Shown piece after piece: positions 19,666 to 32,460 of a DNA stretch of 64,000 nucleotides. How positions within the stretch are numbered: position 1 is the stretch's first letter; every line of letters starts with the position of its first letter. The stretch is taken from NCBI RefSeq assembly GCF_020497125.1, contig NC_059072.1, forward strand, positions 278,052,045 through 278,116,044, in the 5' to 3' direction. Both the position numbers and the translations under genes were made by a program. Below the pieces are notes generated by a model. The model was not told the origin of the DNA. It was given only the letters and a program-made list of their open reading frames with translations, and did no database searches. This DNA is from Mauremys mutica (Eukaryota > Chordata > Testudines > Geoemydidae).

Positions 19666-21649
19666 ACTTTGTTATGCCTTGTTTTCTCCCCTTGGGGTAT
19701 GCAATAAAACCTTAGCATGTGACTATATAAGCTATGAAACAGCATGTTTTTATTAAAAAGTTTCTTTTATAATAGCTCTGTATGTGTATGGAGTAAATTT
19801 TTAGTCTCAGATATGTATTTCACTGAAATCAAGGGAACTCCTTGTATACATCTGAAGCAGAATTTGGTCCTCTCTGTTATCTATGGCATAGATCAAGCTT
19901 TGGATCAAGCTCTAAATCAGAAGAACTACTGTATGTGTTTATCTTCATCTAAATGGAAGCTTTTCATAAAGCCTTAAAACTACAATTTCCATGCTAACTC
20001 GAATTACAGTATCTGGTATCAAGACAAGTGATATACTAGAAAATATGAGTATGGTGCATACCTTCTAATCCAAAGATATATGCCTAGTTGTACTCTGAAA
20101 AGTTACTAATGTTTTACATATTTGAAAGTCCATAGTTAATATGATTCTGATGAACTGAGTCACTTGCTGAAATCAATTTGAAAACAAGAAGATGAAAGCA
20201 AAGAAAGTTTTTTGGTTTTTAATTTTTTTTTAAATTAAAGTACTATTAAATTTCATACTAGAAATAGAAATCCACAGACTTTGCTGTTACATTAGAAAAA
20301 AAAATGCTAGTTCATGCCATCTCTAACAGGAATACTTGAACATTATGTACTCTTTTTAGAAATATTAATATTAATCTGTAATACTGTGGGTATCATTTCT
20401 CATAATGTGATATGTATACCAAATACAATGAGCCTCTTCAGAAAATAAACAGAGTATGTACTGATGACATATTATAAGGGCCTGTCTTCAAGATGTCAGG
20501 AAAGGTAATAAAGCAGGTAATGAAGCACGCTTTCAGAAATTATGATCTTTGAGAGTAAATGCTAAGGACACTTCATCTTAACAAATAAAAGAATTATATT
20601 GTCACTAAAATAAAAAAAAATGAAGAAAATAATCATCCATTCACTGTTGATAAGAGTAAAAATGATTATTTATGTTGGGTAAAACCACAACAGATTTTCT
20701 CTAAAATACAGTCGTTAATGATTTTAATAACTCCGCCATATACTAGAGGCTCCAATTCTTCAAACCATCCCATACAGAACTCCCGCTGACTTCAGTCTGA
20801 ATTGTGCACATGGAGAGATTAAATCCAGTTAGTAATCTTAACAACATTATAGCACACAAAGGGTTTCCTTATGTGATATGCCGAATAGCCTCAGCACTCA
20901 ATGAGGTCAAGGGGAATTGATGGTGTTCACTAGTTTATAGGATCAGGCCCTAAATATCATAATCCAAACACCAGTCAGTCAAACCAAAGAAAGTGTGTAT
21001 TCAGTAATATTTTTTTTCTATGTACTTTCAGAGAAGTTTCAGGGCAAGTTGCCAAATGCCACTACACTGTTCTGAAAGAATTACATTTATAAATCTTAAT
21101 TTATAATTACCTTTTTTTCCTGTACCCAATTCTGATCTGACAAGCCACTTCCTCACACTGGGACACCATTGCATAGAGGCACATCGCCCAAGTGGTGGAT
21201 GGAGGTAGCTGATCTTGGGGAAAACCAGAAGGGTAGCACTGAATATTACAGAATAAGGTGCCATGAACCAACAGTGTCTAGGAAAAGGAAAATTGATTTC
21301 AAACTGAGGCAGACAGAGCATGCTTAACCTCTTTAGTTAAATCTGTCTAGGAGAAGGAAACTCTGATTTCATATCTGAGAATTCCAAGCATATTAGTGTT
21401 GGACAACAAGGGGATTAAGGTGGAACTTCTAATGGCTGTTCCTAAGAGGACACAAGGCTATAGCATGATATTCCTATGAGCCTGATAGGGTAGACTGGCC
21501 TAACAAAGCATTAAATCTGAAATTCACTTGTTATAGAAACATTACCACAAACCAATCTTATGTGTGTGGATTTGGCCGCAGGCCTATCAGGCCTAAGAAA
21601 TGGAAATGGCCATGAATAATGACTAAACATATTACATGTATTTCTAACT
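19666..21649. other. Nearly 2 kb without recognisable feature
   Basis: AT-rich, no convincing exon, no repeat I can name. Short stretches near 20,745-20,830 and 20,880-20,950 (CAGCACTCAATGAGGTCAAGGGG) resemble palindromic ancient repeats of the CAATGGAGTTACACC type, weakly. Confidence 0.4.
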
Positions 21650-23780
21650 GGAATGTTAGAACTCAATTTTCGCCAGGCCAGACTGAGCCAGTAGCAGATG
21701 AGTGAAGGAAATTACAAGTTTTCCTCACTGTCCATACAGGAGACACATTGGCTAGGTACAGGAGTGTTGAATTTTGAAATGATACTTTCCTTTACTTTGG
21801 ACATTCAAATGGACAAGCAGAGCTTACAGACGGGGTTTCTTTAGCAGTGGACAAAAGAACAATTACTTCAATGAACAATTGGAAACCGGTGGACTGTTAT
21901 AGCATGGTTTACTACTGCCTACAATAAACTATCCATCACTGTGATCAGCTGTGCCACACTTACAGAAGCAGCAGAAAAGGAAGAGAAGGATGGATTTTAT
22001 GAAAAAGTTTGTAGTGGACATGGTAAACAAATGGATAGTTGTAGACCGTACACCATTGGAATAGCCAAGAATAATGGGGAAAGGTTAAGAGTCATGAGAT
22101 GCACAATCTAGTGACTGCAACATGCACATGATTACATAGAACTCACCAGATGATCAAAGCAAAAGAATAAATAAAACAGATTGACCACATTATTATCAGT
22201 AAAAGGCATAGACAGTCACTGTTGGATGTTAGAGTCTATAGAAGTGACAAGTTTGGCAGTGACCCTGAACCACCAATAGGAAAGATTAAGATTTAGTTAA
22301 ACATTCAAGACAAAAGATGGGTGCAACAGGAGCCAAATTTGGTCTTAATAAATTAATGTATAGCTCTGTGAGGGAAGCATACAAGGTGATGCTTGAAGGG
22401 CATTTCAGGCCATTGATTTGTGTTGATGAAGACATTTCACTCAGACTAGTTGACAAATATTCAAGGAAGTGACACAAATACAGCCAAGGAACTATTTGAA
22501 GTTGTAAACAAACAAGGAAAGTCTGGACAAGCAACAAAATAAGAACATTATAGGAGAGGTGAAAACAAGCCACGATGCCTGGGAAAGCAGAGGATGTAAC
22601 AGCATTATGCAAAGGAATAGACAATATAACAGTTGAGTTGCTAATATCAGGTCTGACAAGTGCTATCAAAGCATTAGAAAAAAAATTACAAGGAGGTATG
22701 GGAGCAAGAGAAGGTACCATATGACTGCCTAAAGGCAGTATTTATACCAATCTTGAAAAAAAGGAGACCCTTCCAATCTGAATAATAATTGAGGTATAAG
22801 ATTATTGTCAGTACCAAGAAAAAGCATAATGAAAGTAGCTGTCAACAGATTAGTGGAAGTAGTAGGTGAGGAACAGTGTGGCTTTAGACCAGGATGAAGT
22901 TGCATTGATCAGATACTCAGTCTCCAACAGTTAAATGGGGAGGGAATGAGAATGGGAATTAAAATTGTTTGCTGTTTTCATCAACTTCAAGAAAGCATTT
23001 CATTTGGTTTGAAGAGAAGTGTTATCGAAAATAGCAAAATCATATGCAGTTCCATACAAGATATTTGAAATTGTAAAAACTATGTATGAAGACTCCTGAA
23101 GTGCTATAAGAATTGGTGGAAAATTAAGCAATTGGTTCAAATTTAAGTTTGGTGTAAGATAAGAGAGCATGGAATCACTGTCTCTTTTCATTGTGTTCTT
23201 AAAATAGACATTGAGAATGTTCAGTGAGTTGGAGGGCATGATACTGGATGATCTAGATTGAATTAAACTCCTTAGCTTATACAGATAATATTGTACAACT
23301 TGCAGACATGTTTGAATTAATGAACATACTCTTCATTACTCTGGAAAATTGGCAGAGTTGACTTGGATGTACAATAAATGTCAAGGAGACAAAGTGATTG
23401 TGTCTTGTAAAAGGGACACAGGTAATGTGTTAAAATGTAGCAGTAGTGAAGTCGTAGAATCCTCAGTGTACCTAAGAAGTTTGATCAGTGCTGATGGTTC
23501 CATCAAATATGAGGTTAAAACATGTGCCCTGGCTATAAAAGGTGCACAAAAAATTGATAAAAATATTGTGTTTGGTGCCAAAGTAAAAAAATATCAAACT
23601 AGTATACTAACAGTAATAGTGTATTGTCTGGAAGCAGTTGCATTAAATGAAACAGACATCAGAAGGCTGGAGGCAACAGATGAGAATTCTTTGAAAGATT
23701 GGATGATAGAGGATGGATCACTCAATAATTTTCCTGTTCTATACTTTTCCTCTGAATCATCTGGCATCAGTCACTGAAGG
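21650..23780 (+). mobile_element. RTE-like non-LTR retrotransposon, heavily decayed
   Basis: Plus-strand fragments in order are: W-N-V-R-T with ETHWLG (AP endonuclease start, about 21,650-21,760), the IDHIIISKRHRQSLLDVRV block (about 22,175-22,250), then RT motifs EEQCGFRPG and SCIDQILSLQQL (about 22,870-22,940) and a FINFKKAF-like block near 22,980. The 142-codon open frame 23,349-23,777 carries VYLRSLISADGSIKYEV and the C-terminal YCLEAVAL stretch typical of RTE/Proto2-type LINEs. Stops and frameshifts are frequent. Clade is inferred from motif style only. Confidence 0.6.
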
Positions 23781-23970
23781 AAGACAGGTTAGTGGGCTAG
23801 ATCAGGGGTTCCCAAACTTGGTTCGCGGCTTGTTCAGGGTTAGCTGCTGGCGGGCTGCGAGACGCTTTTTTTTACCTGAGCATCCGGAGGTACTGCTACT
23901 CGCAGCTCCCAGTGGTCATGGTTCACCTTTGGTCTGACCCAGTATGGTCATGCTTATGTTCTTATGATAG
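23760..23970 (+). mobile_element. CR1 3' tail split by a hAT MITE end
   Basis: GACAGGTTAGTGGGCTAGA and TTGGTCTGACCCAGTATGG...CTTATGTTCTTATGA are the two halves of the CR1 3' untranslated tail. Between them, from about 23,803, is CAGGGGTTCCCAAACTTGG..., the left terminus of a hAT-type MITE whose right half is missing. Confidence 0.65.
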
Positions 23971-24714
23971 CATATGTAAAGTGGAATCGTTTTAGGACAA
24001 ATGTAGACATTGGAGGAAGAGTAGAATGTGAAATCAGGGAACAGGTTTGACTACAATTGGAAAGTTTATAATGGTGGGGACACTGCCAGGCTGGATTTAC
24101 ACCTTACACAGCCCTTGGCAGAGCATATTCACTACCCCCAGCCTACAGCTGATCTTCGTGTTTTCCATAAAAATGATTGTTTAAACCCACATTTAACTTT
24201 TAGGTGCTCCTAGAATGTCAGTACCCCTAGACATGTGACTACTGTGCCTAACTGGAAATCTGGCCTTGGACACTACAGAAAACAAACAGATAACAGAATG
24301 CCAAGAAAATAAGGCAAGAAAAACCAGTGTCAGCTCAATCTGGAGGCTAGCCATTGTCTAGATGGCAGGTCCTCATACACAGGGACATGACCAGGCTGGA
24401 CTTAATGGAGGAACAAGCCATGGACAGGAATGAATGGTGAAGCTGTACTACTCTCCATGTCTGCAAAGATGCTCTGGGATGAAAGATGAACTTCCTTTCC
24501 ACCATTCAAATTTCACCTTGAGACTCACTTCTTTGCAAAGCTCACAAGAATACAGTCAGCAATAGCAATTAATGGGCCAAATTCACTGGCTCATCCCAGA
24601 TACTTTTCACTCCTCTAGTTTAAAGCAGCCCTAAAGCTGATGGATCTGGTGTCTCAATATTCCCTATACACCCATCCTAATGGCTTCCATGTTATTCCCC
24701 TCCTGGTACTGTCG
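23971..24714. other. No clear feature
   Basis: Anonymous sequence; short open frames without resemblance. Confidence 0.4.
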
Positions 24715-24910
24715 CAGCCGTGTGTAAGTGCTTGAGACTAAGTAAAGTTTAACTTTAAGTGAAAGCACTCTGATGTTGTCCTGTTTGTGCCAGCCATCTA
24801 TCGGTTGGACGACCGTGTCTCCCCTGATTTATTTCCTGACACCACAGAATAAAAGTTACCAAGAGCACAGAATAAAAGTTACCAAGAGCTTTGGGTTGAA
24901 AGAACCCTCG
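24715..24910 (+). mobile_element. ERV LTR end and adjoining segment (same family as 15,355-16,040)
   Basis: Inverted copy of 15,430-15,665. It reads CTTGAGACTAAGTAAAGTTT..., then CAGCCATCTATCGGTTGGACG, ending TTTATTTCCTGACA, followed by AAAAGTTACCAAGAGCTTTGGG. In this copy the 22-bp unit CACAGAATAAAAGTTACCAAGAG is duplicated in tandem (about 24,844-24,888). The left part of the LTR is missing. Confidence 0.65.
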
Positions 24911-25139
24911 GTAACAGTACTATGCACAAGGAATTTTCCCCAAGGAAAGGTATTTGGCTAGGAGAAACCTAAATCCCAGCAATCTATAACTACTAGACTG
25001 GGCCCTGTGGGCAACAGGCAGAAGTAAAAGTAGCCTGGAGGGTGCTAGAGCTTACATTTAGAAATGAATCAGTTCACAGCTGGCTCCAAGTTTTGATGGG
25101 ATGGAAAAAAAAAAGGCTTAAAACTTCTTTTCCCAGAGC

Positions 25140-25585
25140 CACGTACCTATTCTTAAAGGTCTAGAAAACATGACCTATGAGGGAAGATTGAAAAAAGTGG
25201 GTTTGTTTAGTCTGGAGAAGAGAAGACTGAGCGGGGACATGATAACAGTTTTCAAGTACATAAAAGGTTGTTACAAGGAGGAGGGAGAATAATTGTTCTT
25301 CTTAACCTTTGAAGATAGGACAAGAAGCAATGGGCTTAAATTGCAGCAAGGGAGGTATAGGTTGGACATTAGGAAAAACTTCCTAACTGTCAGAGTGATT
25401 AAGAACTGGAATAAATTGCCTAGGGAGGTTGTGTAATCTCCATCATTGGAGAATTTTAAGAGCAGGTTAGACAAACACCTGTCAGGAATGGTCTAGATAA
25501 TACTTAGTCCTGCCACGGGTGCAGGGGACCGGACTAGATGATCTCTCAAGGTTCCTTCCAGGCCTATGATTCTGTGATTCTTGCA
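25140..25585 (+). mobile_element. CR1 LINE 3' fragment
   Basis: Plus-strand CR1: remnants of the ORF2 C-terminal region ([18 protein letters not shown] from about 25,205), [21 protein letters not shown] at about 25,370-25,420, then the 3' tail GGACTAGATGATCTCTCAAGG...CTATGATTCTGTGATTC. 5'-truncated and frameshifted. Confidence 0.85.
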
Positions 25586-25639
25586 CAAGCACAGTGTGTC
25601 TTGCCAAATAAGTGCATGTAAGATTTTTTTTTAATCATA

Positions 25640-26650
25640 TAAGAACAACATAAGAACATAAGAACAGCCGTACCGGGTCAGACCAAAGGTCCATCTAGCC
25701 CAGTATCTGTCTACCGACAGTGGCCAATGCCAGGTGCCCCAGAGGGAGTGAACCTATCAGGCAATGATCAAGTGATCTCTCTCCTGCCATCCATCTCCAT
25801 CCTCTGATGAACAGAGGCTAGGGACACCATTCTTACCCATCCTAGCTAATAGCCATTTATGGACTTAGCCACCATGAATTTATCCAGTCCCCTTTTAAAC
25901 ATTGTTATAGTCCTAGCCTTCACAACCTCCTCAGGTAAGGAGTTCCACAAGTTGACTGTGCGCTGCGTGAAGAAGAACTTCCTTTTATTTGTTTTAAACC
26001 TGCTGCCTATTAATTTCATTTGGTGACCCCTAGTTCTTGTATTATGGGAATAAGTAAATAACTTTTCCTTATCCACTTTCTCAACATCACTCATGATTTT
26101 ATATACCTCTATCATATCCCCCCTTAGTCTTCTCTTTTCCAAGCTGAAGAGTCCTAGCCTCTTTAATCTTTCCTCGTATGGGACCCTCTCTAACCCCCTA
26201 ATCATTTTAGTTGCCCTTTTCTGAACCTTTTCTAGTGCTAGAATATCTTTTTTGAGGTGAGGAGACCACATCTGTACACAGTATTCGAGATGTGGGCATA
26301 CCATGGATTTATATAAGGGCAATAATATATTCTCAGTCTTATTCTCTATCCCCTTTTTAATGATTCCAAACATCCTGTTTGCTTTTTTGACCACCTCTGC
26401 ACACTGCGTGGACATCTTCAGAGAACTATCCACAATGACTCCAAGATCTTTTTCCTGACTCGTTGTAGCTAAATTAGCCCCCATCATGTTGTATGTATAG
26501 TTGGGGTTATTTTTTCCAATGTGCATTACTTTACATTTATCCACATTAAATTTCATTTGCCATTTTGTTGCCCAATCATTTAGTTTTGTGAGATCTTTTT
26601 GAAGTTCTTCACTTCAAAATCAAGTTGGGATTTAACGATGCTGAAAATGT
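25640..26650 (-). mobile_element. CR1 LINE 3' part with long open ORF2 end
   Basis: A 5'-truncated CR1 on minus, from about 26,650 (end of RT domain) to the terminal (AACATAAG)n at 25,640-25,665. It holds a 236-codon open stretch (26,556-25,846). The tail includes the GGTCAGACCAAAGGTCCATC signature. Confidence 0.92.
25846..26556 (-). CDS. CR1 ORF2 C-terminal fragment
   Basis: 236 uninterrupted codons of the CR1 ORF2 region following the RT palm: [14 protein letters not shown] near the start, [39 protein letters not shown], and [18 protein letters not shown] near the end, stopping after the conserved SINGY-type terminus. The endonuclease and RT catalytic core are absent because the insertion is 5'-truncated, so the frame has no enzymatic function. 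Its openness suggests a fairly recent insertion. The ATG is internal to the original ORF2, so this is not a real start. Confidence 0.85.
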   Translation of the reverse strand: MKFNVDKCKVMHIGKNNPNYTYNMMGANLATTSQEKDLGVIVDSSLKMSTQCAEVVKKANRMFGIIKKGIENKTENILLPLYKSMVCPHLEYCVQMWSPHLKKDILALEKVQKRATKMIRGLERVPYEERLKRLGLFSLEKRRLRGDMIEVYKIMSDVEKVDKEKLFTYSHNTRTRGHQMKLIGSRFKTNKRKFFFTQRTVNLWNSLPEEVVKARTITMFKRGLDKFMVAKSINGY

Positions 26651-27314
26651 TAATTCATGTCTGCCAAAAAGAACTAAAGCTCTTATTTGTATAGAGAGAT
26701 GCTCACTGAGACATCAAAGATATATATACATCTGAATAAAGAAATGCTGTTTCTGTTACTGTTGTACCTTTAGCAATTAAGTACTGGTAGCTTCCCTTTC
26801 CTGAGAAGCAGCTTTCTTTGAAACATTTACAAAGAGGATTCTTCCATTTTCCAAAGCCTTAGTTTTAGACAAATAAATAAAAAATCACCCTATTTTGCTG
26901 GCTTGGTTCACTGGCATTTGTTTCTGCTTAAAACAGGGACTTTACAGGTACAAAATTCTGTTAAATCCCCCACTTTCATGTCCTTCACCTTTCTCTAAGC
27001 ATATCTAAGACTTTGAGTGATTCCTTTTTCAGCCATCTGGATTTTTTCCCCTTTCTATTTCACACTGCTTTCATTTCTATCATGTAACATCTTTTTTCTT
27101 TCCGCAAGCGCAATCTCAGAAGTTTGCTTGTGTTTTAAAAACAAAAAAAAACTTTCCCAGAGTTAGGGAGTGCAACAGGTTGTATTTCCAAGAAATAAAT
27201 ATGTTGACATCGCTAGTCTTTTTAAATGAAATAATAAATAAATAATAATGATAATATTAATAAAAAATGTATCTAGCTCTTTTATAGACTTGTGGAAAGG
27301 GATCTAGAAAGACT
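26651..27314. other. No recognisable feature
   Basis: AT-rich; an ATAATAATGATAATATT simple repeat lies near 27,230-27,265. Confidence 0.45.
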
Positions 27315-27405
27315 GGGACCCAGGAGAGTTGGATTCAATTCCTGGCTCTGACACTGGTCTGCTGAGTGATCTTGGCAAGTCACATGCTATATCAGGACTA
27401 GGTAT
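27315..27405 (+). mobile_element. MIR-like CORE-SINE fragment
   Basis: GGACCCAGGAG..TTGGATTCAATTCCTGGCTCTGACACTG...GTGATCTTGGCAAGTCAC is the tRNA-derived B box and core region of the amniote MIR/CORE-SINE family. Ancient and truncated. Confidence 0.65.
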
Positions 27406-28805
27406 TATGACTACTAGCAGTAGTTTAAGCTTATCCATTATTTTCCCTGGTTATTATCCCTGGCTCAGGTTTTTGAAAAAGCCTGTGGAAATTAGGCTCC
27501 CAATACCCATTACATTTCAATGGAATTTGGACAACTAAGGTTATAGAGGAAACTTGCTTACAAACATCTAACGTTCAAGAGCTATTTAATAAAATACCCC
27601 ATACTTGTGAGGCTATCATGTCTAAACGAGCCAACATGAAACTGAATTTTGTTTACGTTAAACAGAAATTGTCTGAACTTGAATCCTGTTTATTGGCTCA
27701 TCCCATATTGTGAGTTTACCAGTTTAAGGGTGTTGGTATCTGTCATTAATGTTAAGCCTTTTAGTCCTTTGCTTTGCTCACCTCACACCAGAGGTTAGAA
27801 TTTGCCGGTGTTCCTTTAGCGAGCTTGCTGAACTCTTGATGCAGGATATTTACATATTAACAATTCTCCCAAATTCTGGTGTCAGCAAGGACTGTGTTAA
27901 TAATTAAGGACAGAGTGTTGGTCCATAACCTATGAGTGACATGAAAAAGAGACTACAGAGATACAAGCAGGACTGTTTGTTTGATAAGGAACAATTGTTA
28001 TTGCAGATGTTTTCTGTAATGATGAAATGGCAAGATATTAAAAGATGTTTTGGGGAACTGCTAGATGCTCCCCTTCCCCGCCTTTAGGGAATTCTAACCC
28101 ATTCACTATCCCTTTTTGCTTATCAATCATGTAACATAAGATTCCATAAAGGAAATATCATAAGTAATGAGGTACATAAAAATCTTAAAACATAACATAT
28201 GGTAAAATCAAACATTGGAAAGTATGTTTCCATTCACAGAAGGGATTTCTTTGTCCTATAAAAAGCAGAAGTATTGGGAATTAGGTGGAAAACTGCCTGC
28301 ATCTCACCAGATACAGAATAGAGGGACACAGAGGACAGCTCTTTACCTCACACTAAGGATGGTAATGTATCTATGTTTTCTGTATTCTGTATGGTGCTGT
28401 ACGAATCTGTGATTGATAGTCTTTGATAAAAGAATTCCATTTGAGCCTGCTACTTGACAACCTTGAATTGTTATTAAATTCAGACCTGAATCAAAGATCT
28501 GATACCACCAGTCCTTCATGGAACTCCCCTTGACATCAGTGGCACTGGCTTCCTTCACATGAAAGATCTAGACTTAATAGAACATAATATTGACCCAGAT
28601 TCTCATATGATCTAAATTGGTGTAGCTCCATTGAAATCAGTGGGGTTACACTGATTTACAGTAGCTGAGATATGGCCCAATAAGTATGTGTAAATAGGCC
28701 TGGTCTTGCAGGGTGTGTTTATGCATACTTGCCACTCAAAATACTGACAGCTTTATGTGTGGATGAACTGCATTAGCAGGTGTCCATGACACCACAGCCA
28801 GACCC
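27406..28805. other. Mostly anonymous; small palindromic repeat at 28,600-28,690
   Basis: AAATTGGTGTAGCTCCATTG.. and ..GTGGGGTTACACTGATTTAC form an imperfect inverted repeat of a type common as short ancient elements in amniotes. No coding signal elsewhere. Confidence 0.4.
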
Positions 28806-30720
28806 TCTTTTGAGACTATGCTATGTCTACACAGCACGCTAAGCCTGGGCACTGAGTCAAGTTTAAGCCCAAGACCCCATTTCATCCTCACAGAAATAAG
28901 TCTGACTTAGGATAGGAACCCCTCTGGACTCAGGTCCACAGACCCTGCTAGGGGTGGGTGGATCAGAGCTCAAGTTCCACCATGATGTGCATCAAAAAAC
29001 AAGCATTTTGAAATGTGGATGCAATTCAAATCTGTGTCACCAGACTAGGTCTGGAGAGATCACCAACACTATCCCATAATCTCCTTGAGCTGTTTTTTCT
29101 CAGGCCTTCCATCCCCCAAATTCCTATTTGCTTCCCAGGAAACTTAGAAGCAACCTCCTGGTTCAAATGCAGCTTCTCAGTGTTTAACTCTTCATTTCCA
29201 CATGGATTGCAGCGAGACAGCACAGCATGACAGTTGCACTCTCTGGTTGTGTGTATTAGTTCACAAATGCAATACTATCTTGAGTCTACTCCTGGTGAAA
29301 AGGTTCCTCATTCTCTTTACAGATATTGTGCAAAACACAGCAGGCCACAATAATACAAACTGCATTGATGACACTGGAATCTAAATGGTTTTGAAGGCTG
29401 TGCCACTGGGACTTCAGTCTGCCAAATGCACATTACATCAGCTACTGAGGTATATAGCTACTGAATGTATAGTTGAACCTTCTTTTCACAGGGTCTCTAA
29501 AATCAGGATGCGGTTTCATAAGCCATGGCAACAGGGGTAAAGTGTGGTCCCCTAGAATAACAATGGGGACAGTAATGTCATTTATAACAATGTCATTCAG
29601 GGGAAATAATGTCCCAGTTTGTCCATGAAGGTAAAATCCTGATCACCCTGGCATCTTGCAACCTGCCAGTGCATCCCATATTAGTGGATAACGATGAATT
29701 GGTACCCTTTCAGGTTTATGAACTTGTGTTCTCCCTGCAGAGGGCAAACTACAGCCACATGAGTCCCATCAATGGCCATGGCATAGTTTGGAAAGCCTGT
29801 TATCTCAAAACCAGCAATTATTTCAGGAATGTTTGTTGTGCCCACCATCTCTGGACACATCATAGTCCTGATTACCTCACAACCTCTGCCTCAACAACCC
29901 CCACAGTTAATTTACCAACTCCCAACTAGTTAGCCATTGACATTTTGCAGTCTGGGGTAGCCAGATTCCAGGATGCTATAACAGCCCACTTCTTTGATTG
30001 TCATGGCCTCCTTCCTGTGGGAGTTGTGGCACTGAAGGGGTGGGGCAAGCTGATCATAAACCTCCAGGAACATCTGCTTCTACTTGTGAAAGTTCTGGAC
30101 CAGTGCTGGCCATCCCACTGTGATCCCACCAGTCTGTGCTTGTGGCCCTGTTCCAGAAATGATGGTCTACATAGGTGGATTCTGCAGCTAAGACAACAGA
30201 GATGAACAGCATGAGATGGGTTGAAAGGTGCTTTTGGCAGGTCAAACATTGCTGCTAAAATGTCCACCAATGCCTTGCAGATGCTCAACTTAATTCATGA
30301 AATAGGACTGACAGTGTGAGGTGGAGAAGTTCTTCCACCAGTCTGGGATCCATGTTGATGACCCTGGCTGCTGGGAGTGCGCAGACCTAAAATGGCCTGG
30401 CAGGCTAAAATCACCCAAAATACTTTTAGTCAACACCAGCAGGACAGACAGACAAATTCTCTCACAGCCCACTATGAACCAAACTCTAGAGAGGCTAGAG
30501 CTGGCAAGGGCACTAGGAACCCTGTGATACAATGGTATGCACCCACAGAGGCTGACGTTCTGACTGGGGTCAACATAGTGCAATATGGATGCACCAGCAC
30601 AGTTGTGAGGCCTAGATTTCTAGTGCAATGTGGACACAGAAGCATGGACTTGGAAACACCAAGTCTGCAAGCATGAGTCCTAAAGATCCAGATGACTTAT
30701 CTGTAGACCTAGCCTATCTG
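28806..30720 (-). mobile_element. Harbinger (PIF) DNA transposon, copy B, transposase side
   Basis: Ends resemble each other as inverted repeats: GCTATGTCTACACAGC at about 28,819 and the complement of CTGTAGACCTAGCC at about 30,700. The transposase runs on minus (30,290-29,290). The Myb-like partner is not visible, so the copy is internally deleted. Confidence 0.7.
29290..30290 (-). pseudogene. Harbinger transposase, copy B, broken
   Basis: Read on minus in order: an N-terminal region (30,290-29,900) including LATPDC and LGVGKLTVGVV-like helix-turn-helix words; the open piece 29,863-29,681 with ITGFPNYAMAIDGTHVAV and FINLKGYQF, which includes the first catalytic Asp of the DDE nuclease; then DARV, LLPWLMKP-like and CAFGRLKSQW near 29,400, the catalytic Glu block. 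Stops and frameshifts disrupt it. It aligns by motif with copy A but is not a recent duplicate. Confidence 0.82.
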
Positions 30721-32329
30721 GTCTGACACAGTATAATATTTCCATTTGGAAATATAAAGAAATCTTGTAAAACATATTGCAGGACCAAAGAATCAGTCTT
30801 CAACATAATGGAGACATAATACAGCCATAGATCACTCTAAGCATGGTTATAACTGTAGCTGGAGACCAGGAACAAGATTGTTTATTCAAAAAGTCAACAA
30901 AGTCAATTAAGGGACATCTGGCAACAATAGTCTCCCTTCCAGAATTAACCTTATGATTTGCTTCCAGCTATTCAAATCACCTGCTTGTTATTATATTTGA
31001 CAAGCATTTTCACTTTTCAGTTGGAACAGTTAGTTGTCTCTTTAGGTCTTGGCTTTTTAATAGGTTAGTTCATGCCAGCTCTTGGCTCTTAGCTAGAAAA
31101 CCAAAAATTATTTGTAATGAACTGAAACTTCTCTCTTGTTCTGATGCACTGTTTGCAATGGTGTCCTTTCTGACTTCCAGATGTCAAGCTGGGTTTTGAA
31201 TCAGCTTTCACTGGCCCATACTGTTAATGAAAAGTTCCAATTACTTCAGTTTTTGAAAGCCCTTCTGGAGTGTCAGTTTCAAATACACAAAGCACTGAAA
31301 AATGGGTTATCTTGCTGTTTTTCACTCTTGTTTTTGTTTTTTCAAAAGCTTATATATAAGCTGTAGCTAAAAAAAATGTATACAGTTAGGAGTAGCAGAT
31401 TTAAGAAATACAAGAAACCCTGAGGTGGACAAAACCTGAATAACTTGTCCATAGAAGAAAGTTCTTCCTCGTGGCAATCGGTTAATGGTTGGTTTATACC
31501 ATGAAGTACAACAGTTTATATACTGTCTAAATGTCTTTTTTAATCCTTCTCTGAGTAATCAAAGAATGTTCTCATCATCTACATAAATGTCTAATCCAGA
31601 ACCATGCACCCATGTCAAGTGTAAGGTCAGGGATCTGTGCTAGCACAATTGTTTGCAGAACTGGGGCTATTGTTTGTTATATGTGATCATGCATCTGATT
31701 AGGATATGTTAAACACTTGATTCTGAGCGGACAGTTAGTTTCCACTGATAATTCACTGCTTGTGGAGTATTAAAAAAACTAAACTCCTTGCATCAAGAGT
31801 ATTGTAACTAGGTGTATCGTTTGACAATACTTTAAAAGAAGTCTGTATTATCTGTTTAGAAGGATAACGGATGTTCAGGACATACGAACAGAGAAATGAG
31901 TTGAAAACATACAATGCTTTTTCTGGAAGTTTTCAGATAATGCTACTTTTTTAAATAAAATTCTGAACCTTAACTCAAAAGAACCAAAAACAGAAGGAGT
32001 AAGCAGGCTGCTCCATATGGCAGAGAGGCAGAGATCCCCACATCTTGCTCTAGGCTGGCTCTTTGCAGACTGACTGCTGTTGACTCAATCACACCCATCC
32101 CTACAGGGCCCTTAGCTTGCAAGTAGGTCCAGGAAAACCTCTGAGAATTTGAAGTAATAGTTTTCAATACACCGCAATGGGAGCAGCCAATATTGCCTTA
32201 AATAGGATTGCAAAACAACAACAACATTTAAAAGGTATATTGATTCCTCATTCAGCCATAAACCAAACTCTGATAGCGCTTGATAAGAACGCACCATTCC
32301 CCACAGGCAAAATTATTTCATGATGGTAC
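30721..32329. other. No recognisable feature
   Basis: About 1.6 kb of anonymous sequence. Open frames up to 65 codons resemble nothing. Confidence 0.4.
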
Positions 32330-32460
32330 ATTTTGAGGGTTCTTCCACTTTCATCTAAAGCACTGTCACTGGCCATTGTCAGAGGCAGGATACTAGATTA
32401 GGTGGATCAATGATCTTTTCCAGTATCTCAATTCCTATGTAAGTTATGTATGTGGGAAAT
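32330..32460 (+). mobile_element. Ancient CR1/L3-like 3' tail
   Basis: CACTGGCCATTGTCAGAGGCAGGATACTAGATTAGGTGGATC...CAGTATCTCAATTCC matches the layout of an ancient CR1-type 3' tail (GGATACTGGACTAGATGGACC). Strongly diverged. Confidence 0.55.

Noticed and set aside
22286..22720. 144-codon minus-strand frame
   Set aside because: Antisense to the RTE-like LINE whose motifs are on plus.
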